A stretch of 5,475 nt of DNA from Desulfobulbaceae bacterium (GTDB lineage Bacteria > Desulfobacterota > Desulfobulbia > Desulfobulbales > Desulfurivibrionaceae), in the NCBI GenBank assembly GCA_003517965.1, contig DOZO01000040.1:9553-15027 (forward strand), written 5' to 3'. Within the stretch, counting starts at the first letter, position 1. Every line of letters begins with the position of its first letter. The translations under genes and the position numbers were made by a program. Shown here piece by piece: positions 1 to 5,461 of the stretch. The notes below the pieces were generated by a model that saw only the letters and a program-made list of their open reading frames with translations, did not search any database and was not told the origin of the DNA.

Positions 1-723
1 GAACTCCTGGGCATCGGTCATCTGCTGGACCGGAAAGCGGATCGACTTTCCGGCGGCGAGCGCCAGCGGGTCGCCATTGCCAGGGCGCTGGCAATCAGCC
101 CCCGCCTTCTGCTCATGGATGAGCCTCTGGCGGCGCTCGATCTCAAGCGCAAGCAGGAAATCCTGCCCTACCTGGAACGTCTGCACGACGAACTGGAGAT
201 CCCGGTGCTCTACGTCAGTCACGCACCCGATGAAGTGGCCCGGCTGGCCGACCACCTCGTCGCCATGGAAGACGGCAGAGTCGTGGCCAACGGCCCCCTG
301 ATCGAAACCCTGGCGCGGATCGATTTGCCGATCCGGCTCGGCGAAGATATCGGGGTGGTGCTTGGTGCCGTCGTGGGAGAAAGAGACGAAGCCTGGCATC
401 TTGCCCGCATGGATTTCCCAGGCGGCAGCCTGTGGACACGGGACATTGGAACTTTGGTGGGCCGCAAGGTGCGGGTCAGGGTTTTGGCCCGGGATGTGAG
501 TGTGACCAGGCAACGCCAAGCCCAGACAAGCATTCAGAATCTTTTGCCAGGAAGGGTGTCCGCCATTGCCAACGACGAGCATCCCGGCTTGGCCTTGGTG
601 CGCATTCAGGTTGGGGCGTCCGTCTTGATTGCCCGCTTGGCGAAACGTGCGGTGGCCGCGCTTGAGTTGTCACCGGGGCAAGAGATCTGGGTTCAGGTGA
701 AGACTGTGGCTTTGCTGGAATAG
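1..723 (+). CDS. modC: Molybdate ABC transporter ATP-binding protein ModC (5' end cut off by window)
   Basis: This is the ATPase subunit that powers molybdate import through ModB with the binding protein ModA, acting on the cytoplasmic face of the inner membrane. The frame is open from base 1 and gives 240 residues to a TAG stop. Visible motifs, numbered from the window edge, are the ABC signature LSGGERQR (residues 16-23), Walker B LLLMDEP (36-42), the D-loop AALD (44-47) and the H-loop histidine in YVSH (His74). The last ~66 residues, beginning QTSIQNLLPGRV, form a Mop/TOBE-type molybdate-binding domain; this separates ModC from generic ABC ATPases. Walker A and the Q-loop are missing because roughly 110-120 N-terminal residues lie left of the window (ModC is usually ~350 residues). 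The truncation is an edge effect, not a broken gene. modA and modB are probably upstream but cannot be seen. Tungstate or sulfate ATPases are alternatives; the Mop domain favours molybdate/tungstate. Confidence 0.93.
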   Translation, partial: ELLGIGHLLDRKADRLSGGERQRVAIARALAISPRLLLMDEPLAALDLKRKQEILPYLERLHDELEIPVLYVSHAPDEVARLADHLVAMEDGRVVANGPLIETLARIDLPIRLGEDIGVVLGAVVGERDEAWHLARMDFPGGSLWTRDIGTLVGRKVRVRVLARDVSVTRQRQAQTSIQNLLPGRVSAIANDEHPGLALVRIQVGASVLIARLAKRAVAALELSPGQEIWVQVKTVALLE

Positions 724-731
724 TGGAGTGT

Positions 732-754
732 TATCTTCGCGCTTTCCAAAGATA
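732..754. repeat. Short inverted repeat after modC
   Basis: TATCTT (732-737) and AAGATA (749-754) are exact reverse complements separated by 11 bases, 8 bases after the modC stop. The stem is AT-rich and is followed only by CTTCTTGATTT, so it would be a weak terminator at best. It might equally be a chance dyad. The rest of the 114-base modC to Fe-S gene gap holds no recognisable promoter: TATAAA at 774-779 resembles a -10 box but has no matching -35 at the right distance. Confidence 0.25.
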
Positions 755-822
755 CTTCTTGATTTCTAAACGGTATAAATGTGGGCGGCATCAGATCGCT
801 GGTTTGAGACAATTAGATATTT

Positions 823-829
823 AGAGGAG
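823..829 (+). promoter_or_regulatory. Ribosome binding site of the Fe-S/DUF3786 gene
   Basis: AGAGGAG lies 8 bases before the ATG at 838. It is a strong Shine-Dalgarno sequence and fixes this start codon. Confidence 0.8.
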
Positions 830-837
830 CATCGGTC

Positions 838-1656
838 ATGTCCGAGATAAAAAATCCCCTGGAAATTTATGCGGCTCTGGCAAAAACAAACTGTGGCCAG
901 TGCGGGGTTCCTTCGTGCATCGCCTTTGCCGCCGCAGTGCTTCAAGGGCAGAAGAAAATCAACGCTTGTCCGTATTTGACACCTGAGGTTGCCGCGCTGT
1001 TGGCCCAGAGGATTGTTCGGCGTCGATCTCTGGAAGATGATCAGCAGCAGGTTGTGCATGCGCTACAGCTGGAGGTGACAAAGCTTGATTTCACGCTTGT
1101 CGCTCCACGGCTTGGGGCGCAGCTGGTGGATGGTAATTTGGCGGTCAACTGCCTGGGTAAGGATTTTTGTATTACCCCCTCGGGGGAAATGCTTTCTGAC
1201 TGTCACCTCAATCACTGGATTCATGTGCCCCTGTTGTATTATTGCCTCTTGTGTCAGGGTAGAGAGGCGCAAGGTGAGTGGGTGCCCTATGCCACCTTGC
1301 CGGAAGCGGCGGAATGGAGCCAGTGGTTCAGTCACCGTTGCGAGGAGGCATTGCGGCAACTGGTTGACGCCCACCATGATCTGGTTTTTGAACTGTTCCA
1401 TCTTTTTGGGGCGAAGCCCGTGGTTATGTCCGGCGGATCGGACCATTCCCTGTTGATCCTGCCCTTGCCCAAGGTGCCTTTTTTGATCAACTATTGGGAG
1501 TCGGAAGAAGGCTTCCCCTCGAAACTGAATATTTTGCTTGACCGTTCGGCCGGAGAGAATATTAACGCCCAATCCATCAATTTGCTGGCCCGTGGCATTA
1601 TCGAGATGTTTCGCCAGCTCATCCTCCGGCATAGTCGGGAAGGCAGGTTATTTTAA
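838..1656 (+). CDS. Fe-S cluster domain / DUF3786 protein of unknown function
   Basis: The gene encodes 272 residues with a clear ribosome site. The N-terminus carries a four-cysteine motif, Cys19-x2-Cys22-x4-Cys27-x16-Cys44, in the context NCGQCGVPSCIAFA. This is the small [4Fe-4S] domain also found in the acetyl-CoA synthase corrinoid/Fe-S protein large subunit and in RnfB-type proteins. After a linker, residues ~75-265 match what I recognise as the DUF3786 domain, with the run LPKVPFLINYWESEEG and the segment LNILLDRSAGENINAQS near the C-terminus. No signal peptide or membrane helix is visible, so it should be cytoplasmic. The domain pair is typical of strict anaerobes; its reaction is not known to me, and a role in redox or corrinoid/cofactor chemistry is only a guess from the Fe-S domain. 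It lies 114 bases after modC on the same strand, so co-transcription is possible but unproven. Four further cysteines (Cys125, Cys132, Cys142, Cys156 and neighbours) in the middle region could be functional. Confidence 0.88.
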   Translation: MSEIKNPLEIYAALAKTNCGQCGVPSCIAFAAAVLQGQKKINACPYLTPEVAALLAQRIVRRRSLEDDQQQVVHALQLEVTKLDFTLVAPRLGAQLVDGNLAVNCLGKDFCITPSGEMLSDCHLNHWIHVPLLYYCLLCQGREAQGEWVPYATLPEAAEWSQWFSHRCEEALRQLVDAHHDLVFELFHLFGAKPVVMSGGSDHSLLILPLPKVPFLINYWESEEGFPSKLNILLDRSAGENINAQSINLLARGIIEMFRQLILRHSREGRLF

Positions 1657-1697
1657 CTGGCGGCACACTTTGGTTGGAAATCTGGCGCCAGTTTTTT
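1655..1697 (+). terminator. Probable intrinsic terminator between convergent genes
   Basis: AACTGGCG (1655-1662) and CGCCAGTT (1686-1693) form a perfect 8-bp stem around a 23-base loop, and the second arm runs into six T residues (1692-1697). The stem begins inside the TAA stop of the Fe-S gene, and the T tract ends at the first base of the aat stop, so the whole 40-base convergent gap is used. The opposite strand reads TTAAAATAA after the stem, a poorer U-tract, so leftward termination of aat here would be weaker. The long loop lowers confidence. Confidence 0.55.
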
Positions 1698-2380
1698 CAG
1701 GGGTTGCGCCATTGGCCCCGGTGGGTTGGTTTGTTGAGCGCCTGAGTCAGTCGGGTGGAAAATTCTGCCCCCGAAATCTCCTTGGCCCCCAGACGTTGAA
1801 GATGGCCGGTGCCGATCTGACAATCTATCAACTCAAAATCCCAGGTTTTTAGCCGATCAACCAAGGTAGTCAGGGCTATCTTGGAGCTGTTCGGTACCAG
1901 GCTGAACATGGATTCTCCGAAAAATATTCCACCCAGAGATACACCATACAGGCCGCCGACCAATTCCGCATCCTGCCAGCATTCTACTGAATGGGCATAG
2001 CCCTGGCTGTGTAGTTGGCAGTACGCCATGATCATGGCCTCGTCTATCCAGGTGCCTTGGCCTTCCTTGCGGCGGGTTTGGGCACAGGCTATGATAACTT
2101 GTGCAAAATTGGTGTCAAAGGTGATGTGAAAAGTTTGTTGCCGGATGGTGCGAGTCAAGCGCCTTGCCAGATGGAATTCTTGTGGAATCAGAACCAGACG
2201 AGGGTTTGGTGACCACCAGAGAATCGGGTCGTTTGGAGAATACCAAGGGAAGATGCCTTGCTGGTAAGCCTGTAGCAGGCGCGGCACGGAAAGGTCGCCG
2301 CCCACCGCCAGCAGGCCGTCTTCCCTGGCCAGGGCCGGGGGCGGAAAACACAGGTTGTCGGTCAGTTGAAAAACGGGCAT
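1697..2380 (-). CDS. aat: Leucyl/phenylalanyl-tRNA--protein transferase Aat
   Basis: Aat transfers Leu or Phe from aminoacyl-tRNA to proteins with N-terminal Lys or Arg, making them N-end-rule substrates for ClpS/ClpAP in the cytoplasm. The 227 residues (E. coli enzyme 234) align throughout with the family: LLAVGGDLS (23-31), GIFPWYSP (42-49), WWSPNPR (55-61), GTWI (109-112), AHSVE (129-133), GGLYGV (142-147), GESMFS (155-160) and LIDCQ (184-188). Asp186 and Gln188, assigned to catalysis in the E. coli enzyme, are both present at the same numbers. The ATG at 2380 is chosen because MPVFQLTDN fits the family N-terminus. No Shine-Dalgarno sequence precedes it; the upstream bases are CACTATAAAAA. 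It follows can by 65 bases on the same strand and may be the last gene of the hisD-can transcript. The stop is TGA. Confidence 0.96.
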   Translation of the reverse strand: MPVFQLTDNLCFPPPALAREDGLLAVGGDLSVPRLLQAYQQGIFPWYSPNDPILWWSPNPRLVLIPQEFHLARRLTRTIRQQTFHITFDTNFAQVIIACAQTRRKEGQGTWIDEAMIMAYCQLHSQGYAHSVECWQDAELVGGLYGVSLGGIFFGESMFSLVPNSSKIALTTLVDRLKTWDFELIDCQIGTGHLQRLGAKEISGAEFSTRLTQALNKPTHRGQWRNP

Positions 2381-2387
2381 TTTTTAT

Positions 2388-2418
2388 AGTGCAGAGAAGA
2401 GTGCAAAGTGCTGAGTGA
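2388..2418. repeat. Degenerate AGTGC short repeats between can and aat
   Basis: AGTGC occurs at 2388-2392, 2400-2404 and 2407-2411, and the variant AGTGA at 2414-2418. The last three are spaced exactly 7 bases apart (AGTGCAA, AGTGCTG, AGTGAAA), giving a degenerate heptamer tandem repeat. It occupies the untranslated stretch just upstream of aat, where a ribosome site would be expected. No function is apparent. Confidence 0.45.
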
Positions 2419-2445
2419 AAAGAAAACAAGGCTTTTCGGTTAGGC

Positions 2446-3075
2446 TCAGGCGATCCGCTGAATCCTGGAGATCTTCTCGATGCTGGTGGTACAGACATTG
2501 AGATCCCTGAGGATGCCGTCGCTCACCCGGTAGATCCAGCCATGTACCGCCAGTTCCTGCCCTGATTTCCAGGCGTTCTGCACCATGGTCGTATGGCAGA
2601 CGTTGGCCACCTGTTCAACCACGTTCAATTCGCAGAGCCGGTCGAGCCTTGCTTTTTCGCCGGGCTGGGCGTCGATCTCTTCCTGGTGAAAGCGGTATAC
2701 ATCCTTGATATGCCTCAGCCAGTTGTCGATCAGGCCGTGCTCGCTGTTTTCAAGAGCGGCGGTGATGCCGCCGCAATCGTAGTGGCCGCAGACAATGATA
2801 TGTTTGACCTTAAGGACATCCACCGCGTACTGGATCACCGAGAGGCAGTTGAGATCGGTATGGACCACTACATTGGCGATGTTGCGGTGCACGAAGATTT
2901 CGCCCGGTAGCATGTTGACTATCTCGTTGGCCGGCACCCGGCTGTCGGCGCAGCCGATCCAGAGGAATTCCGGTCGCTGTTGTTCGGCGAGTTTGCGGAA
3001 GAAATCAGGGTCGGCCTCTGTGATCCTGGCCGCCCAGTTTTTGTTGTTGTCAAAAAGATGCTTGAGAACTTGCAT
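2446..3075 (-). CDS. can: Beta-class carbonic anhydrase (Can type)
   Basis: This zinc enzyme interconverts CO2 and bicarbonate in the cytoplasm, supplying bicarbonate for carboxylation reactions. The 209 residues resemble E. coli Can (220 residues) along their whole length. Zinc ligands are Cys42, Asp44, His98 and Cys101 in WIGCADSRVP and CGHYDCGG, with Arg46 forming the usual Asp-Arg pair. Trp39, Arg64 and Tyr182 correspond to the non-catalytic bicarbonate pocket of the allosteric type II beta enzymes, so inhibition at low pH or low bicarbonate is likely by family analogy. DLNCLSVIQYAVDVL (74-88) and LCELNVVEQV (147-156) are further matches. The ATG at 3075 lies 5 bases after the hisD stop; an AGGAAG sequence inside the hisD end, 11 bases upstream, can serve as ribosome site. 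The C-terminus is shorter than in E. coli by about ten residues. The stop is TGA. Confidence 0.97.
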   Translation of the reverse strand: MQVLKHLFDNNKNWAARITEADPDFFRKLAEQQRPEFLWIGCADSRVPANEIVNMLPGEIFVHRNIANVVVHTDLNCLSVIQYAVDVLKVKHIIVCGHYDCGGITAALENSEHGLIDNWLRHIKDVYRFHQEEIDAQPGEKARLDRLCELNVVEQVANVCHTTMVQNAWKSGQELAVHGWIYRVSDGILRDLNVCTTSIEKISRIQRIA

Positions 3076-3080
3076 GGTGA

Positions 3081-4391
3081 TTATTTCTTCCTGGTTCGAA
3101 TGGCCACGGAATTGGCATGGGCGGTGAGGCCTTCAAGCTGGGCGAGCAACTGGATGTGCTCGCTGTCCCCCTGAAGTGCCTCTGATGAATAGGCGATCAG
3201 GCTGGATTTTTTGATAAAGGTCTCTACTCCGAGGGCCGAGGAGAAACGAGCCGTGCCCATGGTTGGCAGTACATGGTTGGGTCCGGCCAGATAATCTCCG
3301 GCTGCTTCCGGGGTATGACGCCCGAGAAAAATGGCTCCAGCATGGCGGATGCGGGTTAGCCAGAGAAAAGGCTCCCGAACCATAAGTTCCAGATGTTCGG
3401 CGGCAATTTCGTTGGCCAGGTGGATGGCTTCCTCCAAGTCTTTGACCACAAGGATCACCCCGCGTTCGCTCAATGATTTTCGGGCAATCTCGGCTCGGCT
3501 CAGCTTGGATAGTTGTGTTTCGAGTTCCACCACAATCTGTCCGGCCAGCTCTTCGCTGGTGGTGATGCACATGGCATAAGCCTGCGGGTCGTGTTCGGCC
3601 TGGGCCAGCATGTCGGCGGCAATATAAGAGGGCTCCCCGGTTTCGTCAGCGATGATCAACACCTCGCTGGGTCCGGCAATCATGTCGATTCGTACCCGCC
3701 CGGAAACCTGGCGTTTGGCCTCGGTCACATACTGGTTGCCGGGACCGACTATCACATCCACCGGAGCTATGGTCTTGGTGCCATAAGATAGAGCGGCGAT
3801 GGCCCAAGCACTGCCGGCTTTATAAATTTCCGTGATCCCGATCTCCTGAGCTGCCACCAGCAACGCAGGGTTTATTTGGCCTTTTTCATCTGGTGGTGTC
3901 ATCATTACCCGTCTCTTCACCCCGGCGATAGCGGCAGGAATGCCGTTCATCAACACCGAAGAGACCAGGGGCGTTTTGCCACCCTGACCTCCTGGCACAT
4001 AGAGGCCGGCTGAATCCACCGGATGCACGAGTCGGCCGGTGATGGCACCGTCTTCTCGTGTCATCATCCAGGATTGTTCTTTTTCCCGTTCATGAAAGGC
4101 GTAGATACGTTCGATGGCGATCTCCAGGGTGTCGAGGAGGGCTGCATCTGCTGAGACCATGGCTTCGTGCATTTCCTTGTCGCTTACCCGGAGCTGGTTC
4201 ACGCTCATGCCCGGCGCGTCAAACTTGCGGATATATTCGATTAACGCTTCGTCGCCGCACTGACGTATGTCGTTGATAATTCCGGTCACGGCCTGCTGGC
4301 AGGCAGGGTCGGCCAGCTGGAAACGGTCACGCAACCCGGATAGAATATCTTTGCCTCTGGTCGAGGATGTGGTAACTGGGATGATGATCAT
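3081..4391 (-). CDS. hisD: Histidinol dehydrogenase HisD
   Basis: HisD performs the last two oxidations of histidine synthesis, L-histidinol to histidinal to L-histidine, using 2 NAD+ and one zinc per site in a cytoplasmic homodimer. The 436-residue length is normal. Conserved blocks are GLYVPGG (129-135), VIVGPGNQYV (213-222), DMIAGPSEVL (236-245), AQAEHD (263-268), AAEHLEL (330-336) and GDYLAGPNHVLPT (365-377). By alignment with the E. coli enzyme, zinc ligands are Gln264, His267, Asp366 and His425, and the catalytic pair is Glu332-His333; all are present. The ATG at 4391 is fixed by a good ribosome site. No other his gene is visible: it is followed by can after 5 bases, so the gene is detached from hisG/hisC at least on this side. 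The stop is TAA. Confidence 0.98.
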   Translation of the reverse strand: MIIIPVTTSSTRGKDILSGLRDRFQLADPACQQAVTGIINDIRQCGDEALIEYIRKFDAPGMSVNQLRVSDKEMHEAMVSADAALLDTLEIAIERIYAFHEREKEQSWMMTREDGAITGRLVHPVDSAGLYVPGGQGGKTPLVSSVLMNGIPAAIAGVKRRVMMTPPDEKGQINPALLVAAQEIGITEIYKAGSAWAIAALSYGTKTIAPVDVIVGPGNQYVTEAKRQVSGRVRIDMIAGPSEVLIIADETGEPSYIAADMLAQAEHDPQAYAMCITTSEELAGQIVVELETQLSKLSRAEIARKSLSERGVILVVKDLEEAIHLANEIAAEHLELMVREPFLWLTRIRHAGAIFLGRHTPEAAGDYLAGPNHVLPTMGTARFSSALGVETFIKKSSLIAYSSEALQGDSEHIQLLAQLEGLTAHANSVAIRTRKK

Positions 4392-4398
4392 GTTTTGT

Positions 4399-4403
4399 CT
4401 CCT
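4399..4403 (-). promoter_or_regulatory. Ribosome binding site of hisD
   Basis: Read on the minus strand this is AGGAG, 7 bases before the hisD ATG. It is a canonical Shine-Dalgarno sequence at ideal spacing and decides the start. Confidence 0.85.
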
Positions 4404-4463
4404 GTTGCATTACTTGGCACCCAAATAGCCTTCTTTTTGCATGAGGCAGGCACCGATTATGTG

Positions 4464-4498
4464 TACCCTGCGCACTGGCAAATAGGGGTGCAAGGGTA
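4464..4498. repeat. Hairpin-forming inverted repeat upstream of hisD
   Basis: TACCCT-GC-GCAC (4464-4475) pairs with GTGC-A-AGGGTA (4488-4498): six plus four base pairs separated by a small internal loop, with a 12-base apical loop. It lies in the 144-base gap between the cNMP-binding gene and hisD, about 73 bases before the hisD start. Neither strand has a U-tract after it, so it does not look like an intrinsic terminator. It may be a leader RNA structure or a protein-binding dyad. I see no T-box, no histidine-rich leader peptide and no convincing promoter in this gap. Confidence 0.4.
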
Positions 4499-4535
4499 TT
4501 TACGCCGAATTTTTACAAATAAGTGTTGGAGGGGA

Positions 4536-5102
4536 TCATTTCTTGCTTTGTTTCAGTTGGTCAAGCTCTGAGCGCACCCGTACCAGTTCCTCGTTAGCGG
4601 TGCGCAGGCGCTGGGCAATAACCTCGGTAAACAGACGGTAGAGGGCAGAGATAAAAAGGGCTTGTTCAAGAGGTTCTTCTGCTTCACTCAGGAAGGAGGC
4701 ATCTATGGCCAGACAGACTGTGGCCCCGATGGCCTCAACAGAGGCGGAGCGAGCCTTGCCGTCGATGGCGGCAAGCTCGCCGAAGATGCTGCCGATCTCT
4801 TTGATTCTGGCAAGTTCCTTGCTGTTTTTAATAATTCGCACCGCTCCGGAAAAGAGGATGTAGACCCAGCTGTCATAAGCCCCTTCCGGGGTAATTGTCT
4901 CGCCGTGTTCAAAGGTTCTAATCTTGCTTAGGCGCAGAATATTTTTAATATATTTTTCACTCAGCGAACCGAGGAAGGGGAGTCGGTGCAGCTTGTCCAC
5001 CAGAAAGCCATGGCCTTCCAGGTAAGGTGATTCTTGCATGGGGTATGTCTCCGATGTGTGATTCTGATTGATGGAAACGGCAGGACATGTTTGTTCCATC
5101 AT
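4536..5102 (-). CDS. Cyclic nucleotide-binding domain protein with C-terminal helix, no DNA-binding domain
   Basis: From the ATG at 5102 this encodes 188 residues. A CRP/PKA-type cNMP-binding beta-barrel spans residues ~35-140. It contains the run FEHGETITPEG (64-74), the glycine turn FSGAVRII (84-91) and the phosphate-binding cassette FGELAAIDGKARSASV (107-122). Glu109, Arg118 and Ser119 correspond to CRP Glu72, Arg82 and Ser83, so true cAMP or cGMP binding is plausible. Residues ~155-188 are a charged heptad-like helix (AQRLRTANEELVRVRSELD), probably a coiled coil for dimerisation. There is no helix-turn-helix, so this is not a CRP/FNR regulator; it may be a stand-alone sensor that binds a partner. 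The start is uncertain: AAGGAAG (5106-5112) serves the adjacent ATGs at 5102 and 5099, while GGAG (5049-5052) serves an ATG at 5039 that would give 167 residues. A TATTAT -10-like box (minus strand, 5131-5136) lacks a clear -35. hisD follows 144 bases downstream. Confidence 0.85.
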   Translation of the reverse strand: MMEQTCPAVSINQNHTSETYPMQESPYLEGHGFLVDKLHRLPFLGSLSEKYIKNILRLSKIRTFEHGETITPEGAYDSWVYILFSGAVRIIKNSKELARIKEIGSIFGELAAIDGKARSASVEAIGATVCLAIDASFLSEAEEPLEQALFISALYRLFTEVIAQRLRTANEELVRVRSELDQLKQSKK

Positions 5103-5105
5103 GTT

Positions 5106-5112
5106 CTTCCTT
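5106..5112 (-). promoter_or_regulatory. Ribosome binding site for the longer cNMP-binding protein start
   Basis: AAGGAAG on the minus strand. Its AGGA core is 5 bases from the ATG at 5102 and 8 bases from the next in-frame ATG at 5099; the second spacing is the better one. Confidence 0.55.
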
Positions 5113-5226
5113 ATATCATAACGGGATTGGATAATAAATAGGAGGTTTGTATTAAAATACCCCGTTTTTTCATCTCGGGAATCAACTGGATAAACTCCAA
5201 AGGTGGTGTCAGGACAATAAGGGTTA

Positions 5227-5245
5227 TGATTCACATTGAGAATCA
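5227..5245. promoter_or_regulatory. 19-base near-perfect palindrome, candidate operator
   Basis: TGATTCACATTGAGAATCA is self-complementary at 8 of 9 base pairs around a central T (5236); only the A/A at 5233 and 5239 fails. It lies between the cNMP-binding gene and the + strand promoter at 5297, ending 51 bases upstream of that -35. The size and symmetry suit a dimeric regulator. It does not match the CRP consensus (TGTGA-N6-TCACA) or the FNR consensus (TTGAT-N4-ATCAA); resemblance to a Fur box is only partial. The protein that binds it is unknown. Confidence 0.45.
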
Positions 5246-5296
5246 AGCAGTTGCAAGTTGGGTGCTGTGTTTTTTGAAATTGCCGCATTATTGCTG

Positions 5297-5325
5297 TTGA
5301 CAAGGGTGGACGCTTCGGCTATTTT
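5297..5325 (+). promoter_or_regulatory. Sigma70-type promoter P1 (rrn-like upstream promoter)
   Basis: A perfect -35 TTGACA (5297-5302) is followed after exactly 17 bases by TATTTT (5320-5325), a 4/6 match to the -10. A/T-rich runs (TTTTTTGAAATT, ATTATT) lie directly upstream, as in UP elements of strong promoters. Transcription would start near 5332 and run rightward, away from the cNMP-binding gene. Together with P2 it resembles the tandem promoters of rRNA operons. Confidence 0.6.
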
Positions 5326-5378
5326 GGCCCCCGAACGATAATCCAACACCATGATAATAGCCTTTGGAAAACGTCAGA

Positions 5379-5404
5379 AAACACCTTGACGGGCTCTGGT
5401 GTTT
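5379..5404. repeat. Inverted repeat enclosing the P2 -35 box
   Basis: AAACACC (5379-5385) and GGTGTTT (5398-5404) are exact 7-base reverse complements separated by 12 bases that contain the TTGACG of P2. AACACC also occurs at 5345-5350. In DNA this could be an operator occluding P2. In RNA made from P1 it would be a hairpin ten bases before a C-TTTTTT run, so attenuation of P1 transcripts is another possibility. Confidence 0.45.
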
Positions 5405-5414
5405 CGGTTATCTT
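5386..5414 (+). promoter_or_regulatory. Sigma70-type promoter P2 (rrn-like downstream promoter)
   Basis: TTGACG (5386-5391, 5/6 match) is followed after 17 bases by TATCTT (5409-5414, 4/6 match). The spacing is ideal and identical to P1, and the two -35 boxes are 89 bases apart. The predicted start is near 5421, at the foot of the leader hairpin. No reading frame with a ribosome site follows before the window ends, consistent with a stable-RNA promoter. Confidence 0.6.
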
Positions 5415-5420
5415 CTTTTT

Positions 5421-5457
5421 TCGCCCAATAGATGGGTGGCCTCGTTTTTCGGGGCGA
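5421..5457 (+). other. Leader RNA hairpin downstream of P2
   Basis: TCGCCC (5421-5426) pairs with GGGCGA (5452-5457). Alternatively GCCTCG (5439-5444) pairs with CGGGGC (5450-5455, one G-U pair) around a TTTTT loop. The two foldings share the same 3' arm and exclude each other in part. The structure starts at the predicted P2 transcript start and could be the 5' stem of an rRNA leader. Confidence 0.4.
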
Positions 5458-5461
5458 CAGC

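Noticed and set aside
1..723. modC as a truncated pseudogene
   Set aside because: The missing N-terminal part is due to the window edge; the frame is open from base 1 and all expected later motifs are intact.
774..779. TATAAA as a -10 box ahead of the Fe-S gene
   Set aside because: No acceptable -35 lies 16-18 bases upstream; TTGATT at 759-764 is only 9 bases away.
1063..1632. A 189-codon open frame antisense to the Fe-S/DUF3786 gene
   Set aside because: It lies wholly inside a gene with clear domains, has no recognisable motif, and its composition fits a shadow frame.
1682..1691. CTGGCGCCAG as a 10-base palindromic operator
   Set aside because: It overlaps the terminator arm and is explained by it; a perfect 10-mer palindrome alone is weak evidence.
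3133..3570. A 145-codon frame overlapping hisD on the same strand
   Set aside because: It is an out-of-frame reading of the conserved hisD coding sequence, with a His/Arg/Gly-rich, low-complexity product.
4445..4486. Minus-strand TTGCCA with CATAAT as a hisD promoter
   Set aside because: The spacer is only 14 bases, too short for a sigma70 promoter, and the boxes overlap the hairpin; not called.
5161..5179. CCCG/CGGG hairpin with a T run as a terminator
   Set aside because: The stem is only 4 bp, the Ts are in the loop, and it sits upstream of genes rather than after one.
5103..5303. A 67-codon upstream extension of the cNMP-binding gene from a TTG at 5303
   Set aside because: The start is TTG without a ribosome site, the extra residues are low in family character, and the stretch overlaps the predicted promoter and palindrome. 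Good ribosome sites exist at the downstream ATGs.
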